Positions 1 through 12,425 of a stretch of DNA of 64,000 nucleotides are shown here, piece after piece. Made by a program: the position numbers and the translations under genes. The notes under the pieces are model-generated. The model was given only the letters and a program-made list of their open reading frames with translations. It did not search any database and was not told where the DNA came from. The stretch is taken from the NCBI GenBank assembly GCA_037355855.1, contig CM074760.1, positions 5,262,501 through 5,326,500 on the forward strand. The letters are read 5' to 3'. This DNA comes from Pseudo-nitzschia pungens. Its lineage: Eukaryota; Bacillariophyta; Bacillariophyceae; Bacillariales; Bacillariaceae. Position 1 is the first letter of the stretch. Each line of letters starts with the position of its first letter.

Positions 1-2855
1 TGCTGGGCAGATTCAACTAACTTCTACATTCTTGATTTGGACCAATGAAACAAAATAAGCATGATTGACACATAGTAGTATTTGAAATACTAATACATTA
101 CTACACATACTTGACATTTGAAATCATATATATGTATATATATGTAGTTGGTGTTTTTCTTGGTTTCAGTGAGTTGAATCTCGTACACTATGAATATCAG
201 CAAACAATTTACAGCTATTTTGATCACAATGAAACTCATTCCATTAATCTTTTCACCTTGAAGGGGGTGACTGATGTCCCTTGGCAAAAAATAATTTGTC
301 ACGCAGTGAAAGCCAGCATATTTATTCTTCATAATTTCAAAAAGTGATGCCTGACCATTCTCTTTTGTTGATGACTGCAGGTAGGTCCTCACGGGGGAGA
401 GGAAGCTCTAAAGCTGATTACAAGGTCACTGTTGTCTTCACAATCTTGACTGCTGGGTTCATGTGGGTCTTACCATCATCTTTCAAAACGAAAATAGCCT
501 GTATGGGATTATTTAGAGCCCATTTAGAGCCCACACATCCAACCAAAAGGTTTACTACTATCTTGTATCAAAATAGTTGATGGAACAAGTCACTTGTTGT
601 CATTAGAAGTGAGGAGGTTCTTGATGCGCAGGGCTTATTGAATAGGTCAATGTTTAGTACTAGTAGTCCTACTATCATACCAGCATGTCTCCACTTTATT
701 CTTGAGTTTGTTGAGCATTCAACAAGCTACTGGTGCTAGTCAAATGTTTTCTTTGTTTTGAATAACATTCAAAAATAACAATTGAATCCAGTGGGTGGAG
801 GTAGGAACAATAATCCTGAATGTGTTTTCAGAATGCAAAATGCTAATGCAACAAAAGTTGGCCTCCTTGATGATCTTCTTATTTTTGAGACCTTCAGTGG
901 ATTGAATTTCCCATCAACCCAACCAAACACGGGCATTTCAATCTCTCCAATGATCAATGGACTCATGTTATTCTTGTGATTATGACAACATGCACACCCA
1001 AATGAAGTTGCAATTTGAATCAAAAAGAAATGAAGGAAGAATGCAATCATATAAGTTCTGATGCCAAAGACACAAGAGGAGTCCTCAAAGTCAATGAATT
1101 GGTAATGCATAACTATGGATTCTAATATCTTGTCCCTCGCAGCCAGTGTTATCGTTGTAGTTGTAGTTTCGTGAGACTACCCGCAACGACACGGCAACTC
1201 ATTGGAATTCCATTCAGCAGCACTCCGGGGTAGTGGTTGCAATCGCAATAGTTGGGACCGTCTTACCGTAGTTACTACGAGCCAAAGTTCCAACCACGAC
1301 TAGTAAGTAGTTTCAGCACGTACGTTACGTGTCCGATATCTACCGGTAGGTTCAATTCTGGGTGGAACAGAGCGAAAAGGATGCCGGTCTTTGTGGGCTT
1401 AGACGATGAGCGGGACAGAAGCGTGCAAGGTCGGACGAATTACACTATTCTTGTACGAAATCGTAATTCGTACTTCCTCGTATGGAATACGCTACCTGGT
1501 ACGGAGTTACCAGCTATGTTGACTTTCATTTTACTCGTACCGTACCGTTACGGTTAATCTTGCTCTACCGGTACGAACAAATCAACACGTAACTTGCGAC
1601 AGTTTTTTCAGTAATGGCTCTGAAACCTACCGGTATCGTAGAGTACTGGACGTAAATTACGGTAGGTCATGAAGATGGCCTCCTCGATCGAACATTATTT
1701 GCGCCCCAAGATTCACCCCCGTCCATCTATGCGGAAGCCGTCAATCGTGGTTTAGTGTTCTTGTTCTTGTTTGAGATTGTTATGCCTCTCGGTTTCAACC
1801 GTCGCTCAAACGGCGTCATGTCTAAAAACAAAGAAAACAACATGAATGAACGAAAGTCGGCTACTTGTACCGGGTACGAGTAAGTTACGTTACTACGAAG
1901 CATTACGTACGGTCTAGTATTTTTTTCTCACAGATGCAAGTCACGCAAAATGAACAACTCTCCATGATAGTCTTTCTCATTATCTTAAACCGGCAGCGTG
2001 CGACTATGGAGTGTAAAGCAAGACTGGTGCGGAATGAAGACATTCACGACATAATGGGCATATATAAATATTGTACACTATTTTTATACAAACGCTGGTG
2101 AGGTCGTAGGCAGTAATAAAGTTCGCTGTCCTCAGACCACTAATGCTCATGGTATCTTATCTGATATTCCTCGTACGGTGATTTGTCAGGTAGAAATCCT
2201 ACCGTAGGTCATGCTTTTTTTGGAAACGATTGAGTAATTTAGTTTCACCTTTGGTGATTAAAGTTATTTAAATACGTATATTAATATTTTAATAATTTTT
2301 TGGAAACGATTTCTCTCGTAAGAAGTGCGTCGAAAGAAAGGTAAGATTTAATTAGGCAGATCTATTTTTGCTTCTGGTTCTACTCGTATTCGCACCGGTA
2401 CGAGTGCTGGCGTTGAATTCCTGCTCGTACGTTGTTTTGGATAGTACAATAATCGTATCTCAGTAACCTTACTTACGTACTGTCACGTTGGGCGACGACG
2501 GAATGAGTGAAATGATGATGATTAGAAGTATTACTTGGAATTTATTTCTCTCACCTGTTCCTCCCATAATTTCAAGAACTGTGCTCACGACGCAACAAGA
2601 TCCGAAGGACCACTGGCACCTACGATCCAAAATTCACGACTTTTTTTGATTCAATCTATCTACCTTTCCATCTACCCAACGTCGTAAGAGCTAGCCACTG
2701 GCAATCGCACAACTTCATATTCCTAAATTCATTCATTGGTCCACCCGCCCATCGGTCCATTCATCGCTTGATCGAATCGAATCGAATCAAATTCAATTTC
2801 ATTTTATTCAATTCAATTCAATTCAATTCAATTCAATCCGGTTTGCATCGCAACG
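1..2855. other. Intergenic, no supportable gene
   Basis: No ORF here has a recognisable domain, and the open stretches are short and AT-rich. The first 1.1 kb resembles the AT-rich spacers near 20.1-21.7 kb and 48.5-50.1 kb, with TAGTAGT/TACTAGT patches, and may be an old decayed repeat. From about 1140 to 2500 the spacer is full of GTAC, CCGGTA and CGTACG-type words seen in other spacers. It ends in an ATTCA-type microsatellite just before the EGF-repeat gene. Confidence 0.5.
2790..2839. repeat. ATTCA pentanucleotide microsatellite
   Basis: About eight nearly perfect copies of ATTCA lie immediately upstream of the start codon of the EGF-repeat gene, so the repeat probably sits in its 5' UTR or promoter. 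A related GAATC run precedes it from about 2770. Confidence 0.8.
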
Positions 2856-5800
2856 ATGGTGCATCCAAGAATTCTTTCTCGATCGCTGACGCTGTTCCTA
2901 GCAGCGACCGGACCATTCGCGATCGCCGCACTCGACAGCAGCACGGTCCACAACAACAACAACGACAACAAGAGAACCTGCGACCTGGAATGTCCCCGCA
3001 ACGCGCCGTGTCGCTTCGGTCACGCCGATTTCACGGGACGCGTCGAAACCGGGACGCTCTTCGCGGAAACCCACCGCGACGGCATGCACTGCGACTGTCC
3101 CGTTGGTGCGTACTAGTAGCAAACAAACAAACAAACAAACAAACAAACGCGGCGCAACGCAACGCAACGAATTGCGCAGCGGTTGGTTCGTTCGTTCGGG
3201 AGGAACAAATTTTTTTGCTTCTGCTCGCGATGATCTGCGATCGATACACTCACTCTCTGGATGCTTTGTTTTGTTTCGTTGCGGTATTCTTGCTTTTCCT
3301 CCCCCCTTCCCCCCAGGATGGACGGGCGTGACGTGCGACAAAAAATTCGAAACCTGTTCCAACCAGAACGGCCACGAGTGTTACAACGGAGGAGAGTGCA
3401 TCCTGGGCCTCCAGGACAAGTACGGAAACGACCAACTCTTCTGCGACTGCTCCAAATCCGACGGCTACGTCGGAAAGTTTTGCGAAACGCCCAAGGAACG
3501 AGAGTGTGGCGATAGTTTCTGCGTCAACGGGGCCGATTGCAATCCCAACTATCCGTGAGTACCACACTAGGATGACACGGGATACGGGATACCGCAGAGC
3601 GGAGTTGCCGTGGTATGGTGGAGGAGGTGGAGGAGGTAGACGGGCACTGATTCTCACGGTGTTGCTTTTTTGTTTGTCTGTATCCCGGTCCTCGTTGATT
3701 GTCCTTTTGTGATTCTCAGATCGTCGTCTGCCCAGCCGTGCATTTGTGACGCTGGATACGAGGGAAGCCATTGCCAGGTGAGTTCTCCGCGGATGAGCAT
3801 GCATGCGATTCATTCCTCCCGAGCGACGATTGTCGTCGGAGCGCATTCCGATGGTGCACGAATCGTCGTCACATTCCGATGGTGCACGAATCGTCGTCCC
3901 TCACCGCCCCTTTGTATCTGCCAACCAAACATTCAACAACAAAACAAAACAAAACAAAACAAAACAAAAAAAATAGTTCGAAACCGGAACCGTCCCCGAT
4001 TGCAACCTGGACTGCCAAAACGAGGGTCAATGCATCCTCGGGAAATTACCCAGCGACAAGGTGTGGTCCCAAGTCAAGGCGGAGGACTACATGTCCTGCA
4101 AATGTCCCGACGGTTTCGGGGGACCCCTCTGCGAGGTACCCGCCGAGAAATGCGGCGTTGGCGACGGCCACTTTTGCCTGAACGGAGGGACCTGCGTCAC
4201 CACCGGGGTCGCCAACGAAGACGGCACCGTAAAGTCCCAGCATCACTGCGACTGTACCACGGCGACCAACGGCGACAACGATCGATTTGCCGGAAAGTAC
4301 TGCGAGCACAAGGCGACCTCTGTCTGCAGCGACGACAACTGGGATCTGTTCTGTACCCAGGTGCGTGCGCAGCAAATGATTTCGGTGGACGGTCCGGGAC
4401 GTTAGGGGACGCAGTGTTTCCACTGTCATTATCGTGACTATGATTATGATTATGATTATTATTCTGTTTCGGAGTTGCACCGTGTCGCGTCGACTCCCAC
4501 CAGCGCTCCACTCACTCGCCCTTTGCATTCACTATGATTGATTTCGTTCGCGTTTGCTTCGTTGCCACGTTCAGGGAGGATCCTGCAAGGAAAACCCGAT
4601 CGAGGGATGTTCTTGCCAAGCGGGTACGATCGGATACAAGTGCGAATTCACCGACGACGAGTCGCACTCGAATACCGGGTCGAACCAAAACAAAGACGAC
4701 AACAGCGGAACTGACAAGAATAAGGACGACACTGGAAGTTCCCACCAAGGCGGAAACGACAAGAATGGCGGAAACCACAACGAAGAACACCACAGCGACC
4801 ACAACAACGGACACAACAACGACCACAACAACGGACACAACAACGACCACAACAACGGACACAACCAAGGTGATCATTCACCACCCCATCACCACAAGCC
4901 ATCGACTTTGTGCGCCGGAGGACGTTGCCTGAACGGTGGTCGTTGCGTGGAAAAGCATCACACGGTCGAAGGTGAGAAAATCACGGCAGAAGAATGCGAC
5001 TGCTCCGAAGCCTTCGATGCAAGTGCCTTCTACATCGGACCGTACTGCCAATACAGGTCCACGAGTTTGTGCTTCGCAGAGAACCCCCAGACGAAAGAGG
5101 TGGAACAAAGCGTTTGCGTCCACCAGGGCAAGTGCAAAGAGGATGGAACATGTGACTGTCGCTCGGGATGGGCCGGTGATTCGTGCGAGGTCAAGAGCCT
5201 GGAAATGCCCCCGAAAGATACCTCCGGCACCACCATCGGTGAACCGAAGATAGAATTCTGCGGGGACACGTATTGCAAGAACGGAGGAAAGTGCGTCACG
5301 CTCGAAAAGAAGCTGGCCGACGGCACCGAAATGGTGGCCGAGCACTGCGATTGTTCGACCGCCTTTGACGAGCATCACATCTATGCCGGATCGACCTGCG
5401 AGTTTGCCTCCACGACGATCTGCTCGAGCCACAAAGACCAGGTCGGGCTCCAGGACAGCACGTTTTGCACAAACCACGGCACCTGCATGGACGACATCCG
5501 GCTCGGTTGCAACTGCCCTTCGGGTTTCTTTGGATTCTCTTGCGAATACGAGGCTCACGAGCACGAAAGCACCGACAAGGACGAGGACGATGACGATGAC
5601 GAGGATACCACTGACGACGACAAGCTCGATGATTCAGACCAAAAAGTGGATTGGGAAATTTGCGGATACGGGATCTGTCACAACGGTGGAAAATGCATCA
5701 CGACGGAAATCATTGACAAGATAACCGGCAATCTTGAGACTACTTACAAGTGTGACTGCTCCACTGCCTACAAGGGCAACGTTGCATTCCTTGGCTCTTA

Positions 5801-8800
5801 TTGCGAATACCCATCCACAGAAATTTGCACACCTGCAGAGAGTGGAAAACCCGCATCATCTGCAGAGTTTTGTGTCAATCATGGAAAATGCAAGGAGGAT
5901 CCATCGGAAGGCTGTTACTGTTTGGAAGGGTTCATTGGTAAATCTTGTGAGTTCAAGCAATCTTTGAAGGACATTGTGAATACCGGCAATGGTGGTGAGG
6001 AAGCTTTGGAAATTTGCGGCGACCACGTCTGCCAAAATGTAAGTTGATACACGACTGTGTTGGATGTTGGGGATGTGGGAATGTTGAGTTGGTATCATGG
6101 AATATTAACCATTTCTTTTTTGTGAATCAAAAGGGTGGAAAATGTATCAAACGACTTCTGCCAGATCACCATGGTGGTAATTTGGAAGCCGAGCATTGTG
6201 ACTGTTCCACTGCTACAGATGGAGTGCACTTTTTTGCAGGTGCATCTTGTGAATTCAAGTCAACATCAAGCTGCCCTAATTCTGTAGTATCACCCTTCTG
6301 TGTCAATGGAGGAACGTGTCAAGAGATGGGTTCTTGCAACTGTGACTCTGCGTGGCTGGGCATTCATTGCGAATATCCCGTTGATCCAACTGATCTCCAC
6401 ATTACCAGTGGCGCCCTTGAGGTTGGCAGCAAAGAAGAAATTACGTGGGATATTTGCGGACATGCGGTCTGTCACAACGGTGGAAAATGCATCATGACGG
6501 AAATCATTGACAAGATAACCGGCAATCTTGAGACTACTTACAAGTGTGACTGCTCCACTGCCTACAAGGACGACGTTGCATTCCTTGGCTCTTATTGCGA
6601 ATACCCATCCACAGAAGTTTGCACACCTGCAGAGAGTGGAAAACCCGCATCATCTGCAGAGTTTTGTGTCAATCATGGAACTTGCAAGGAGGATCCATCA
6701 GAAGGCTGTAACTGTCTGGAAGGGTTCATTGGTAAATCTTGTGAGTTCAAGCAATCTTTGAAGGGCATTGTGAATACCGGCAATGGTGGTGAGGAACCTC
6801 TGGAAATTTGCGGCAATCTTGTCTGCCAAAATGTAAGTTGATACACGACTGTGTTGGATGTTGGGGATGTAGGAGTGTTAAGTTGGCATCACTGAATATT
6901 AATTAACTTTGAACCATTTCTTTTTTGTGAATGAACAGGGTGGAAAATGTATCACAAAAGATCTGCCAGATGGTCATGGTGGTACTTTGAAAGCCGAGCA
7001 TTGTGACTGTTCCTCTGCTACAGATGGAGTGCACTCTTTTGCAGGTGCATCTTGTGAATACAAGTCAACATCAATCTGTCCTGATTCTAAAACAGCACCA
7101 TTTTGTGTCAATGGAGGAACATGTCAAGAGGACGATATTTGCCAATGTGACTCCCCGTGGCTGGGCAATCATTGCGAATATCCCGTTGATCCAGCTGATC
7201 TCAAACTTGAGAGTGACAGCAAAGAAGAAATTACGTGGGATGTTTGTGGACATGCGATCTGTCACAACGGGGGAAAATGCATCACGACGGAAATCATTGA
7301 CAAGGAATCAGGCATGTCAGAAACCACTTACAAATGTGACTGCTCCACTGCCCACAAGGACGATGTTGCATTCCTTGGCTCTTATTGCGAATACCCATCC
7401 ACAGAAGTTTGCACACCTGCAGAGAGTGGAAAACCCGCATCATCTGCAGAGTTTTGTGTCAATCATGGAACTTGCAAGGAGGATCCATCAGAAGGCTGTA
7501 ACTGTCTGGAAGGGTTCATTGGTAAATCTTGTGAGTTCAAGCAATCTTTGAAGGACATTGTGAATACCGGCAAAAATGGTGAGGAATCTCTGGAAATTTG
7601 CGGCAATCTTGTCTGCCAAAATGTAAGTTGATACACGACTGTGTTGGATGTTGGGGATGTAGGAGTGTTAAGTTGGCATCACTGAATATTAATCAACTTT
7701 GAACCATTTCTTTTTTGTGAATGAACAGGGTGGAAAATGTATCACAAAAGATCTGCCAGATGGCCATGGTGGTTTTTTGGAAGCTGGGCATTGTGACTGT
7801 TCCACTGCTACAGATGGAGTGCACTCTTTTGCTGGTTCTCAGTGCGAATACAAGTCAACATCAATCTGTCCTGATTCTAAAACAGCACCATTTTGTGTCA
7901 ATGGAGGAACATGTCAAGAGCACGATGCTTGCAAGTGTGACTCTCCATGGCTAGGCATTCATTGCGAATATCCCCTTGGGCCATCAGACCTGCTCAAGAA
8001 GAACGATGATGGCTCCGATGATGATCTCGTGGTTTGCGATTTGGAATGCAAAAATGGTGGAGTCTGTGCCCAAGGTGCTAAAGTCCACGGATCTTTGCAT
8101 GAAGTCGTTGGGGATGTCTCACATTTGAACCAAACGCATGCCACGGGCGAGTTTGCTCATTGTGTCTGCCCGGAAGGCTTCATTGGCCTGTTTTGCGACC
8201 ACAAAGTAGAAACTTGTGGAGAAGATGAACACGTCTGCCTCCATGGTTCAAAATGCATCCCCGATGCCAGCACCGATCGAGGATATACTTGCGACTGCTC
8301 CTTTGCCGATGCCAAGGTTGGGAAGGACGACGAGTTTCATTTTTTTGCAGGAGAGTTTTGCGAGTACACCGATACCGATATCTGCACCAAGGAAGACAAT
8401 TTAGAGCCTCTTCATTTTTGTGTCAATGGCGGTAAATGCCAAAGCCTGGCCGGGGCAGGAGATCCCGACCCAGGATGTGACTGTCCCGCTAACTACACCG
8501 GACCTCATTGTGAAGTGAACACGGAGCTCGTGAAGTCGCTTTCACACAAGAAAAAGCACCATCACCACCACCGCCTTCTCCAACCCATCGTCACAATCAT
8601 TTTTTCCGTGCTCGGTGCTTCTATTTTTTTTGGTGGCGCCATTTACTGGTTCGTTGTGAGGAGAAAGTGGAACAAATCTGAACCGTCGGACGATGTTGCT
8701 GATTTCAAGAACCGTGAAGCACCCACTCCTCCACGCAGAGGGCGCAAGGCAGGATTTGCTGGAGTTTGGTCAAATCAGGGGTTTGGCGGAGGTGATGTAC

Positions 8801-8967
8801 AGAACATTAGTCAATCCAACCTAGATAGGTTAAGTCCTGGTGCTCTGGGAGACGGTGATATAAAACCATACAGTGATGAAAGGCCAGATCCAGTAGATCT
8901 TGTTGTCGATTACATTGACGACGATGAATTGAATAGTGGCGAGATTGGTCGTCCAAACATCGTTTAG
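2856..8967 (+). CDS. Multi-EGF-repeat type I membrane protein (8 exons)
   Basis: Eight exons join in frame: 2856-3105, 3317-3554, 3720-3777, 3977-4360, 4575-6038, 6134-6832, 6939-7622 and 7729-8967, giving 1671 residues. The start ATG is followed by a hydrophobic signal peptide (residues 1-25). The extracellular part is a long string of EGF-like modules with the signatures CxNGGxC, CDCSTA and GxxCEY. A His/Asn-rich linker lies around 4797-4900 and acidic Asp/Glu linkers around 5560-5640. A His-rich stretch precedes one transmembrane segment near 8582-8662 (IVTIIFSVLGASIFF), followed by a basic stop-transfer and a cytoplasmic tail of about 100 residues. EGF strings mediate extracellular protein contacts; in diatoms such proteins are known among sex-induced and flagellar-hair-like families, but nothing here fixes a role. 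Introns 5-7 and the flanking exon parts are near copies of one another. The exon 4 acceptor follows an A-rich tract and is the least certain join. Confidence 0.85.
4797..4870 (+). repeat. 24-bp in-frame minisatellite in EGF gene
   Basis: About three copies of a 24-bp unit built from GACCACAACAACGGACACAA occur in tandem inside exon 5. They encode an Asn/His/Gly/Asp repeat (NNGHNNDH), an EGF-free linker. The unit length is a multiple of three, so copy-number change would not shift the frame. Confidence 0.8.
5650..7760 (+). repeat. Tandem ~790-bp exon+intron duplication
   Basis: A segment of about 790 bp is present in three near-identical tandem versions, with matching points near 5671, 6466 and 7255. 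Each contains EGF coding sequence, a GTAAGTTGATACACGACTG donor region and a roughly 100-bp intron. Introns 6833-6938 and 7623-7728 are almost identical and 6039-6133 slightly more diverged. Every unit is phase 0 at both ends, so copies add whole EGF modules without a frameshift. The intron identity points to recent duplication or gene conversion. Confidence 0.85.
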
Positions 8968-9620
8968 ATTTTGATGACGACGAACAGTCAGTGCTGAACT
9001 AGCAAATCGCTTTTCTTGTCAGCAAACACAACATGACTGTAAAGTAATGGAGAGATCCGCACGAGGCAAGGATCACAACAACCGTTCATAAGTTGATAAA
9101 GTATTTGTAGTAGAAAACACAATAGTTTCATTCGAGTCTCTTTTTTTTTGTGGCATCTCTTTTGTGGCATCTGTTCCGTCATCTACGGTATTCCCTCGCA
9201 AACAATGAGACTGCGGTCGAAAGATCATCAATTCGAATTCACTCTGGATTCTGATTAGTATTGTACTGCGAGTTCCATTGCCAATTACAACACGCAAGAT
9301 TAAGGTACCTCGCAAAATTTTAAAAAATATTGTAGTCCACAACTCAACACCCACTTTTGCCAAGTTGATGGTGCGGTGTTCGCTCTTTCAGAGGAAATTT
9401 GGATCTCCAAAGTGGGTGCGTTTCCGCCAGTGCAATCCGATTGTTCGCAGAGAATTTGTTATTGTCTGAAAGCGATAAGATGTCGTTAATCATTGTTTCA
9501 ATATCGGCATTCTACCGTAGTGATGGGGTGGATGTTCAATCAATGCGGGGTGTTTGTTTTCAGGGTCTTCTATCCCAATCAAATCAATCGAAACGCAATT
9601 CCGTGATGGAATTTATTGTA
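8968..9620. other. Spacer between EGF gene and transposon
   Basis: This holds the 3' UTR of the EGF gene and AT-rich sequence with no supported ORF. It ends with the dinucleotide TA at 9619-9620, the left copy of the transposon target duplication. Confidence 0.5.
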
Positions 9621-9665
9621 CCCGTCAAAAACTAAAATGAATCACGTCGAGTGACAGCATCTTTG
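9621..9665 (+). repeat. Left terminal inverted repeat of transposon
   Basis: It begins CCCGTC directly after TA and includes the outer block CTAAAATGAATCACG and the inner block TCGAGTGACAGCATCT. It pairs with 15388-15451. Confidence 0.85.
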
Positions 9666-10180
9666 CCTCACTATCTGACCAAATACCTCCTCCCAGTAAC
9701 GGAAACCTCCTCAACGAAAGTTACAACCTATTCGTAAACACTATAAACCGACTGTTTGCAACAACTCCTGTTGAAATCAGTGACTTACATCCATAGCTTT
9801 GGCCCCCTGTAGTTAGTGGTTTTTTCGAAAAATGGCCAAAAATTGATTCATCATGGTTAATGTAGACACTGGTACATTTTCTACACGCGACCATACAATC
9901 GAGTGACAGCATCTTGACGTCGGAATTCTTTCAATTCTTTTTCATCACATTCGGCTTTTTCCGGTTCATTACATGGTTGTTGCAAAACTTTTATAATCTT
10001 CAACTCGTAACTTCCTGACGTTGACAAACTTAGTCAACCACTCTTGTTCATCGTCGTAGTCTCTTTTGGTGACGTATTTCTGCTGTCGCCCAGGTTTGTT
10101 TCTACCTATCACCGATACAATTCCGTCTATTTGATTCAATTTTTCTGTTTTGTTTGTCGACTACACCCGGTATTTTCGTG

Positions 10181-11773
10181 ATGTCCGGAAAAAAAAAACC
10201 CCATAAGTTATCACATCATACAAAGAATCGACTCAAGAGTTTGAAGTCTACTCTGAACAAAATTGATCCATACTCCGTTCTCAAAAGGGGGCATCCTGTA
10301 TCCATTCATAAATCTTGTGTCGAAAGTGGGAGACGAGGTCCAAAACGTATGACCTTACTCCATCGTTGTCACCATGAAGAAGATTTGGAAAGAATCATGA
10401 ACAAGATTGATTCTGTTGAGGTTGATGGAAAATTACCGTACGGTGCTCTTGCTAACATTGTCCGACAAGAACAAAATGCAGGATCGTCTATCACAGCAAA
10501 CCAGATATACGCACTTCGTAAACGACGAAAAGTTATCGAAAATGACAACAAAAAAGAAATTGCTTGTCGTGAGACAGAACTTATTCTATTCCGGAAAAAC
10601 GATTCTAAGATGCATTTGAATAAAACTGGATATCACCCTTATGATACTGACAACGAATCCTTCGATTCTAAGCAATCTACAGAAATTGATATTTCTCCAT
10701 ATTATACCGCTGGGAGAAAAGTTGGTGTTGTTGTTGGTAGGAAAAATGGTACTACAATTAACAATAAACGTCTATACCAGAAGAAGTGTGAACAATTTGT
10801 CGACGATGTGTGTATTTGTTGGAATTTACTTTCAATTGATCCCGACAATGATATGAGTCTGTGGGAGTTAATCAACATCAAGAAGCATGAATATGGTCTC
10901 TACGATTTTCATATTGCCGAGACCACCATTAGATCAAGGATCCGACGTAACAATTTGGTAAAAGTCAGCCGCGGAGTGAATTCACCAATCACAGATGTCG
11001 AACCCATCTTATGTCTCCTTCTAAAATTTTCATCAAGGATGAAGCAAAGTGTTTCTTTGCGTCAATGTATCCAAGTTATGAATACTTTGATAAAAGGCAC
11101 CCTGTATCAAAAGCAATTGTACGAATTTCGTAAGTCTCGTATTTATTCCAAAATCATTGATTATCAGGAATCCGATAAATGTTGGTTGAACGAAAAATTG
11201 GGATGGGGGTGGTTGAGAGGTTTCCGATCCCGTTACCCTGAAATTGTAACGAGCTATGTGAAAAACTCGAAGCATTACAGAGTGTCATGGGCTACATATT
11301 CAAATTTGAATGATATGTATGAAATGGTGTATGAGCTTTTTGTTTCTCTCGGTTATGCTCGTCATTTAGATAAACCCCAGTGGCAGGATATGTATGGAGT
11401 GGAGGTTGACATTAAAGATTCCTATGGAAAAATGGTATATCATGAATTGATACATCCGGATCGTATAATGACTATGGATGAAACTGGTGATACCGGAGAC
11501 TGTTCTACTGAGGATGCTAAAACTGGAGAGATTGTTTTTGGTGAAAAGGGTATCCGTTCAGAACGCGAGTCGTCTACAACAGACACGAGATGGACTGTTC
11601 AAGGTTGGACAACGTTAAGTGGCAAGGCCGTAATAGCAGTTGTTATCATCAAGAAAGCGTCCGTGTTGGATTGGAACGAATTTTTTGGTTATGATCAGGC
11701 AGCTATATGGGACGGAGACGAGGATATCATTCGTAACTCTAAAAATCTTCCAAGTGATAATATTGTCAATTAG
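10181..11773 (+). CDS. Pogo/Tc1-like transposase, C-terminally truncated
   Basis: The reading frame opens upstream with TTG; the first ATG is at 10181, giving 530 residues. The N-terminus is basic, as expected for DNA binding. Near residues 330-350 the sequence WLRGFRSRYPE resembles the end of a CENP-B/Tc5-type helix-turn-helix (a W..F..R pattern). Near residue 432 TMDETGD fits the first catalytic aspartate of the DDE/D domain of pogo/Tc1 transposases. The ORF then stops at NLPSDNIVN before any second-Asp (DNHGSH-like) or third-acid motif, and is followed at once by a coding-like 84-bp tandem array in another frame. A complete transposase of this family would continue for 150-250 residues, so I read this as a truncated or rearranged copy. 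Family placement rests on these motifs plus the TA target site. Confidence 0.65.
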   Translation: MSGKKKPHKLSHHTKNRLKSLKSTLNKIDPYSVLKRGHPVSIHKSCVESGRRGPKRMTLLHRCHHEEDLERIMNKIDSVEVDGKLPYGALANIVRQEQNAGSSITANQIYALRKRRKVIENDNKKEIACRETELILFRKNDSKMHLNKTGYHPYDTDNESFDSKQSTEIDISPYYTAGRKVGVVVGRKNGTTINNKRLYQKKCEQFVDDVCICWNLLSIDPDNDMSLWELINIKKHEYGLYDFHIAETTIRSRIRRNNLVKVSRGVNSPITDVEPILCLLLKFSSRMKQSVSLRQCIQVMNTLIKGTLYQKQLYEFRKSRIYSKIIDYQESDKCWLNEKLGWGWLRGFRSRYPEIVTSYVKNSKHYRVSWATYSNLNDMYEMVYELFVSLGYARHLDKPQWQDMYGVEVDIKDSYGKMVYHELIHPDRIMTMDETGDTGDCSTEDAKTGEIVFGEKGIRSERESSTTDTRWTVQGWTTLSGKAVIAVVIIKKASVLDWNEFFGYDQAAIWDGDEDIIRNSKNLPSDNIVN

Positions 11774-11777
11774 AACA

Positions 11778-12425
11778 GATCGTGATGATCTCTTTTTCGA
11801 ACTTCGAGCGGCCTTTGCAGTAGCGGATGACGGATATACTGGTGTCGGTTTCTTTTCGGTACCGGATGGTGATCTCTTTTTCGAACTTCTAGAGGCCTTT
11901 GCAGTAGCGGATGACGGATATACTGGTGCCGGTTTCTTTTCGGTCGGATGTACTGGTGCCGGTTTCTTTTCGGTCGGATATACTGGTGTCGGTTTCTTTT
12001 CGGTACCGGATGGTGATCTCTTTTTCGAACTTCGAGAGGCCTTTACAGTAGCGGATAACGGATATACTGGTGCCGATTTCTTTTCGGTCGGATGTACTGG
12101 TGCCGGTTTCTTTTCGGTACCGGATGGTGATCTCTTTTTCGAACTTCGAGAGGCCTTTACAGTAGCGGATGACGGATATACTGGTGCCGGTTTCTTTTCG
12201 GTACCGGATGGTGATCTCTTTTTCGAACTTCGAGAGGCCTTTACAGTAGCGGATGACGGATATACTGGTGCCGGTTTCTTTTCGGTACCGGATGGTGATC
12301 TCTTTTTCGAACTTCGAGCGGCCTTTGCAGTAGCGGATGACGGATATACTGGTGCCGGTTTCTTTTCCTCATATGACGGTGAATTCCTTTTCGAATTTCA
12401 AGAGGCGTTTGCAGCCGTTGAAGAC
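11778..12425 (+). repeat. 84-bp tandem repeat array inside transposon
   Basis: About seven copies of an 84-bp unit, some shortened, cover this stretch, each carrying TCTTTTTCGAACTTCGAG and GGATATACTGGTGCCGG. One frame (11640-12434) is open throughout and would encode a 28-residue repeat containing DLFFELREAF and GYTGAGFFSV. That frame has no ATG upstream of the array and overlaps the 3' end of the transposase in a different frame, so it may be expressed only by frameshift or splicing, or not at all. Multiples of 84 keep the frame. Confidence 0.75.
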
